Source: Maricaulis salignorans (lineage in GTDB: Bacteria > Pseudomonadota > Alphaproteobacteria > Caulobacterales > Aquidulcibacteraceae). Taken from it: a stretch of DNA of 64,000 bases. Location: the NCBI GenBank assembly GCA_945891505.1, contig CAMDDL010000003.1, positions 98,452 to 162,451 on the forward strand. The letters are read 5' to 3'. Shown one piece after another: positions 61,973 to 64,000 of the stretch. A program made the position numbers and the translations under genes. The notes under the pieces are model-generated. The model saw nothing but the letters and a program-made list of their open reading frames with translations. It did no database searches and was not told the origin of the DNA. Position 1 is the first letter of the stretch, and every line of letters starts with the position of its first letter.

Positions 61973-62365
61973 TTGTCGCGACGGGTTGACCCTGCCCTGA
62001 CCAAGCGCGCCCTGTCGGCCCTGAAACGGGCGGCAGATAAGGCGAAGTTGAGCGAAGAGGGTTTGACCGAATGGGAAGCCGAATTTCTGGGCAGCGTCGA
62101 AGAACGCCTGACGAAATTCGGCTCTGCCTTTGCTGATCCCGATAAAGGCCAATTGAGCGCACCACTCTCGCTGCGCCAGGGCTTGAAAGTCCGTCAGATT
62201 AGCAAAAAGGGTGAGGCCGATGGTGACAAGAAGCCGCGTGCTGGCTTCAAAACCAAGGACAAGCCTCAATCCGCCGCGAAACCAAAGCCCGATAAGCCAA
62301 GGAAACCGCTTGCCCGCAAGACAGGCCTCACCTCTAAGGGGTTTCGGCCCAAGAAACCCGATTAG
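61973..62365 (+). CDS. Small lysine-rich protein of unknown function
   Basis: A 130-residue protein beginning with TTG 61973, seven bases after gapR. The first 70 residues are helical (RALSALKRAADKAKLSEEGLTEWEAEFLGSV). The C-terminal half is extremely basic and low in complexity (KTKDKPQSAAKPKPDKPRKPLARK). That tail suggests nucleic acid binding, which would fit a neighbour of GapR, but I cannot name a family. It is convergent with the next gene (four-base overlap). Confidence 0.65.
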   Translation: MSRRVDPALTKRALSALKRAADKAKLSEEGLTEWEAEFLGSVEERLTKFGSAFADPDKGQLSAPLSLRQGLKVRQISKKGEADGDKKPRAGFKTKDKPQSAAKPKPDKPRKPLARKTGLTSKGFRPKKPD

Positions 62366-62949
62366 TTAGGTGCAACTGCGGGGCTTTCTTCGTCAGCGTC
62401 TTCCACTTCGCCAAAACCACAATCCCAGAGCTTACGATCATGAAATTGCGCCCGAACGGCCAAGGTTGACGCGAGGCTCCGAGCCTGTAGCGGCGCACCC
62501 CGCCTAAAACCGCCTTCCCCCATTTTATAGATCAAATAGTGCGAGACGAATTGGTTACGCGGGATCTTGGTCCGCGCTTCCATCTTGGTGAAGTGCCAGC
62601 CAACAAAATCTGCCGACAAGGCAAAGTTTGATCGCGAACCAGAGTCCCGCCCCGTATCGCGCAAGAACCAGTTCCACGTCCGAAGATTGGCTTGGGCAAA
62701 GCCGAAATTGCGCACTGAATTGGCATCGACCGCCCCCGCCCCTTTGGCATTAGCGCGAAACCGACTTTCTTGGTCGATCACGGTCAGGATCGTGCCGGGG
62801 CTGACTTTCCACGTCAAAGAGGCTGAGCGCACGGCTTCTGCCCAGCCGGGATTGCGCGCCATCAGGGCGCACATGTCTTGGGTTTGGGCTTGGGCAGCAG
62901 GGGCAGTCAGATAGAGGCCACAGGCCGCCAGAAATGCCACCGCCCGCAT
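62362..62949 (-). CDS. Exported transglycosylase-SLT-like protein
   Basis: A 195-residue protein with a signal peptide (MRAVAFLAACGLYLTAPAAQA). Its fold resembles the lysozyme-like SLT domain: VSPGTILTVIDQESRFRANA places a glutamate (in DQESRF) at the catalytic position, followed by NSVRNFGFAQANLRTW. It probably cleaves peptidoglycan, though the second half is divergent. ATG 62949 lies directly after the moeB stop; GTG 62964 is an alternative. Confidence 0.75.
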   Translation of the reverse strand: MRAVAFLAACGLYLTAPAAQAQTQDMCALMARNPGWAEAVRSASLTWKVSPGTILTVIDQESRFRANAKGAGAVDANSVRNFGFAQANLRTWNWFLRDTGRDSGSRSNFALSADFVGWHFTKMEARTKIPRNQFVSHYLIYKMGEGGFRRGAPLQARSLASTLAVRAQFHDRKLWDCGFGEVEDADEESPAVAPN

Positions 62950-62950
62950 C

Positions 62951-63724
62951 TTAAGCAACCCCACAACAGGGGCAGGCAGGATCAGCCTTCAAACTAACCG
63001 TCCGGCTTTGGCCACTCAACCCATCCATCATCCACAGCCGCCCCATCAAAGGCTTACCGGCCTTGGTCAACCATTTGATGGCTTCGAGTGCCATCATCGA
63101 GCCCACCACGCCCGTCAAAGCCCCAACAATGCCCATCTCCGCGCATGTCTCGGCTTGGGGTGGCGCTTCGGGCACAAAGCAACGGTAACAGGGCAAGGCT
63201 TGACCGTGCGGGTCGGTCTTGCTGAGGCCAGAGCCAAAAACCGCCACTTGCCCATCCCAGCGCCCAACCGCGCCAGATACCAAAGGAATGCCCAGCGCAT
63301 GGCAAGCTGCATTGACGGCAAAGCGGGTTTGAAACTGGTCGGTGCCATCCAACACAAGGTCAGCGCCCGCAATCAAGCGCTCCGCATTGCTTTCATCCAA
63401 GCGCTGCACCTGCACTTCCACTTCAATCGCGGGGTCCAAATGCTGGATCGCGGCTTGGCCTGCACGGACTTTATCAACGCCCACATCTTCGGTTTTGAAC
63501 AGGATTTGCCGCTGCAGATTAGAAAGCTCCACCACATCGGGATCAATCAGGATCAAGCGACCAACCCCAGCAGCAGCCAGATAAAGCGCCGCGGGTGCCC
63601 CCAAACCGCCCACGCCAACCAGCGCCACAGTCGCCTCTGCCAGCCGCTTCTGGCCGGGACCCCCAATCTCTTTAAGGAGAATGTGGCGAGCATGCCGGTC
63701 GAGTCGGACATTACCTGTTTTCAT
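62951..63724 (-). CDS. moeB: MoeB/ThiF-type adenylyltransferase
   Basis: A 257-residue E1-like enzyme. VALVGVGGLGAPAALYLAAAGVGRLILIDPDVVELSNLQRQ (described) holds the ATP-binding glycine loop and the catalytic DxDxVxxSNLQRQ motif. The zinc cysteines are CYRC in the middle and CPCC near the C-terminus. It activates the C-terminus of MoaD or ThiS for molybdopterin or thiamin biosynthesis. ATG 63724 gives the usual N-terminus; the frame opens further up without family likeness. Confidence 0.93.
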   Translation of the reverse strand: MKTGNVRLDRHARHILLKEIGGPGQKRLAEATVALVGVGGLGAPAALYLAAAGVGRLILIDPDVVELSNLQRQILFKTEDVGVDKVRAGQAAIQHLDPAIEVEVQVQRLDESNAERLIAGADLVLDGTDQFQTRFAVNAACHALGIPLVSGAVGRWDGQVAVFGSGLSKTDPHGQALPCYRCFVPEAPPQAETCAEMGIVGALTGVVGSMMALEAIKWLTKAGKPLMGRLWMMDGLSGQSRTVSLKADPACPCCGVA

Positions 63725-63876
63725 AGCGTCATGATGACTGCCCCGGCGCGCAATGGCAAGATCGGGGTGCGGGCGGGGTGACGCAAGCCCCTTCGGTCCG
63801 CTTCGCGGCCACATCGACGCCTGCGCCGATACCCCATGAGTGGAAGTCTCTCCCCTCTCCCAGTGGGCTACGGGAT

Positions 63877-63999
63877 TCACGGAATTTGGTTTGTTGTGGA
63901 GTTGAGTGCGAGAGTATAGCCGGTGAGGGTTTGTGTTAGGACGGACCAGCCGGTGCGCATGGTTTTGGGGCCTGGTGGTTTGTAGTAGCAGTTCCAACC
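63877..63999 (-). CDS. C-terminal end of an unidentified gene (cut by window edge)
   Basis: On the minus strand an open frame enters from the right edge and stops at 63877. Its last residues read GWNCYYKPPGPKTMRTGWSV and then LTQTLTGYTLALNSTTNQIP. The composition looks coding, and the C-rich palindromic sequence just after it (63850-63865) resembles the element at 28073-28120. A transposase or repeat-associated gene is possible but I do not recognise it. Confidence 0.35.
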   Translation of the reverse strand, partial: GWNCYYKPPGPKTMRTGWSVLTQTLTGYTLALNSTTNQIP

Positions 64000-64000
64000 G

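Noticed and set aside
1..64000. CRISPR array, prophage or complete insertion sequence
   Set aside because: No regularly spaced repeats, phage structural genes or transposase with terminal repeats were seen.

Overview
This 64 kb window looks like chromosomal DNA of an alphaproteobacterium, most likely a Caulobacterales/Hyphomonadaceae-like lineage. The pointers are a GapR (DUF2312) gene, an infA-maf-RNase E/G-yacG-tRNA-Phe cluster, a fabA-fabB pair, TTAA-N7-TTAA (CtrA-type) boxes, a very large TonB-dependent receptor next to a tryptophan-halogenase-like flavoprotein, and many GTG/TTG starts. Genus and species cannot be read from the sequence. I see no prophage, CRISPR array, rRNA or complete insertion sequence.

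Layout. 0-9.5 kb: housekeeping and redox genes (argB overlapping a HAD nucleotidase cut by the left edge, an asparaginase-type Ntn hydrolase, quinone oxidoreductase, two SDRs, an EamA transporter, a YhhN protein, dapF, purA). 9.5-17.3 kb: a secreted CpcT/CpeT-fold protein, a giant hybrid histidine kinase carrying REC, Hpt and a c-di-GMP phosphodiesterase (EAL) domain, a divergent REC-histidine kinase, and an orphan TadG-like protein. 17.3-21.7 kb: nitronate monooxygenase-like protein, penicillin-acylase-family enzyme, MDR oxidoreductase.

21.7-33.1 kb: a beta-glucan (laminarin-type) utilisation locus: LacI-family regulator, TonB-dependent receptor, tryptophan-halogenase-like protein, GH3 lipoprotein, FHS-type sugar permease and GH16 endoglucanase. 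A shared palindrome close to TGTGAACGTTCACA lies twice in the receptor/halogenase divergent promoter and once inside the last codons of the GH16 gene, in front of the permease, so the locus appears to be one LacI-type regulon. The presumed flow is surface cleavage by GH16, outer-membrane uptake by the receptor, periplasmic trimming by GH3, and inner-membrane import of glucose by the permease.

33.1-36.2 kb: a short accessory segment ending at tRNA-Phe. The 3' end of the tRNA (24 nt, 23 identical) recurs about 2.9 kb away, as att sites do. Between the copies lies a patatin-Omp85 (type Vd secretion-like) gene broken by one in-frame amber codon, plus a 3 x 20 bp tandem repeat.

36.2-45 kb: yacG, RNase E/G, maf, infA, ferredoxin-NADP reductase, dihydrofolate reductase, a RusA-like resolvase, then a polyamine-type ABC transporter (potBCA without potD) followed by a GFA protein and a gamma-glutamyl-GABA hydrolase-like amidase.

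45-54.9 kb: a compact sulfide-oxidation locus. An ArsR-type regulator and a peroxiredoxin diverge from a ten-gene run: persulfide dioxygenase, two YeeE/YedE-type proteins, a DUF2892 protein, a phosphatase-SQR fusion, a SulP carrier, a 1-Cys peroxiredoxin and a cyanide-insensitive bd oxidase (CioA, CioB and a 34-residue DUF2474 peptide). Electrons from sulfide can pass through quinone to an oxidase of a sulfide-tolerant class, while sulfane sulfur is oxidised to sulfite.

54.9-64 kb: 2-hydroxyacid dehydrogenase, SH3-domain protein, fabA-fabB, a small L36 gene (rpmJ), HAD hydrolase, TPR protein, alpha/beta hydrolase, gapR, a transglycosylase-like protein, moeB, and an unidentified gene end at the right edge.
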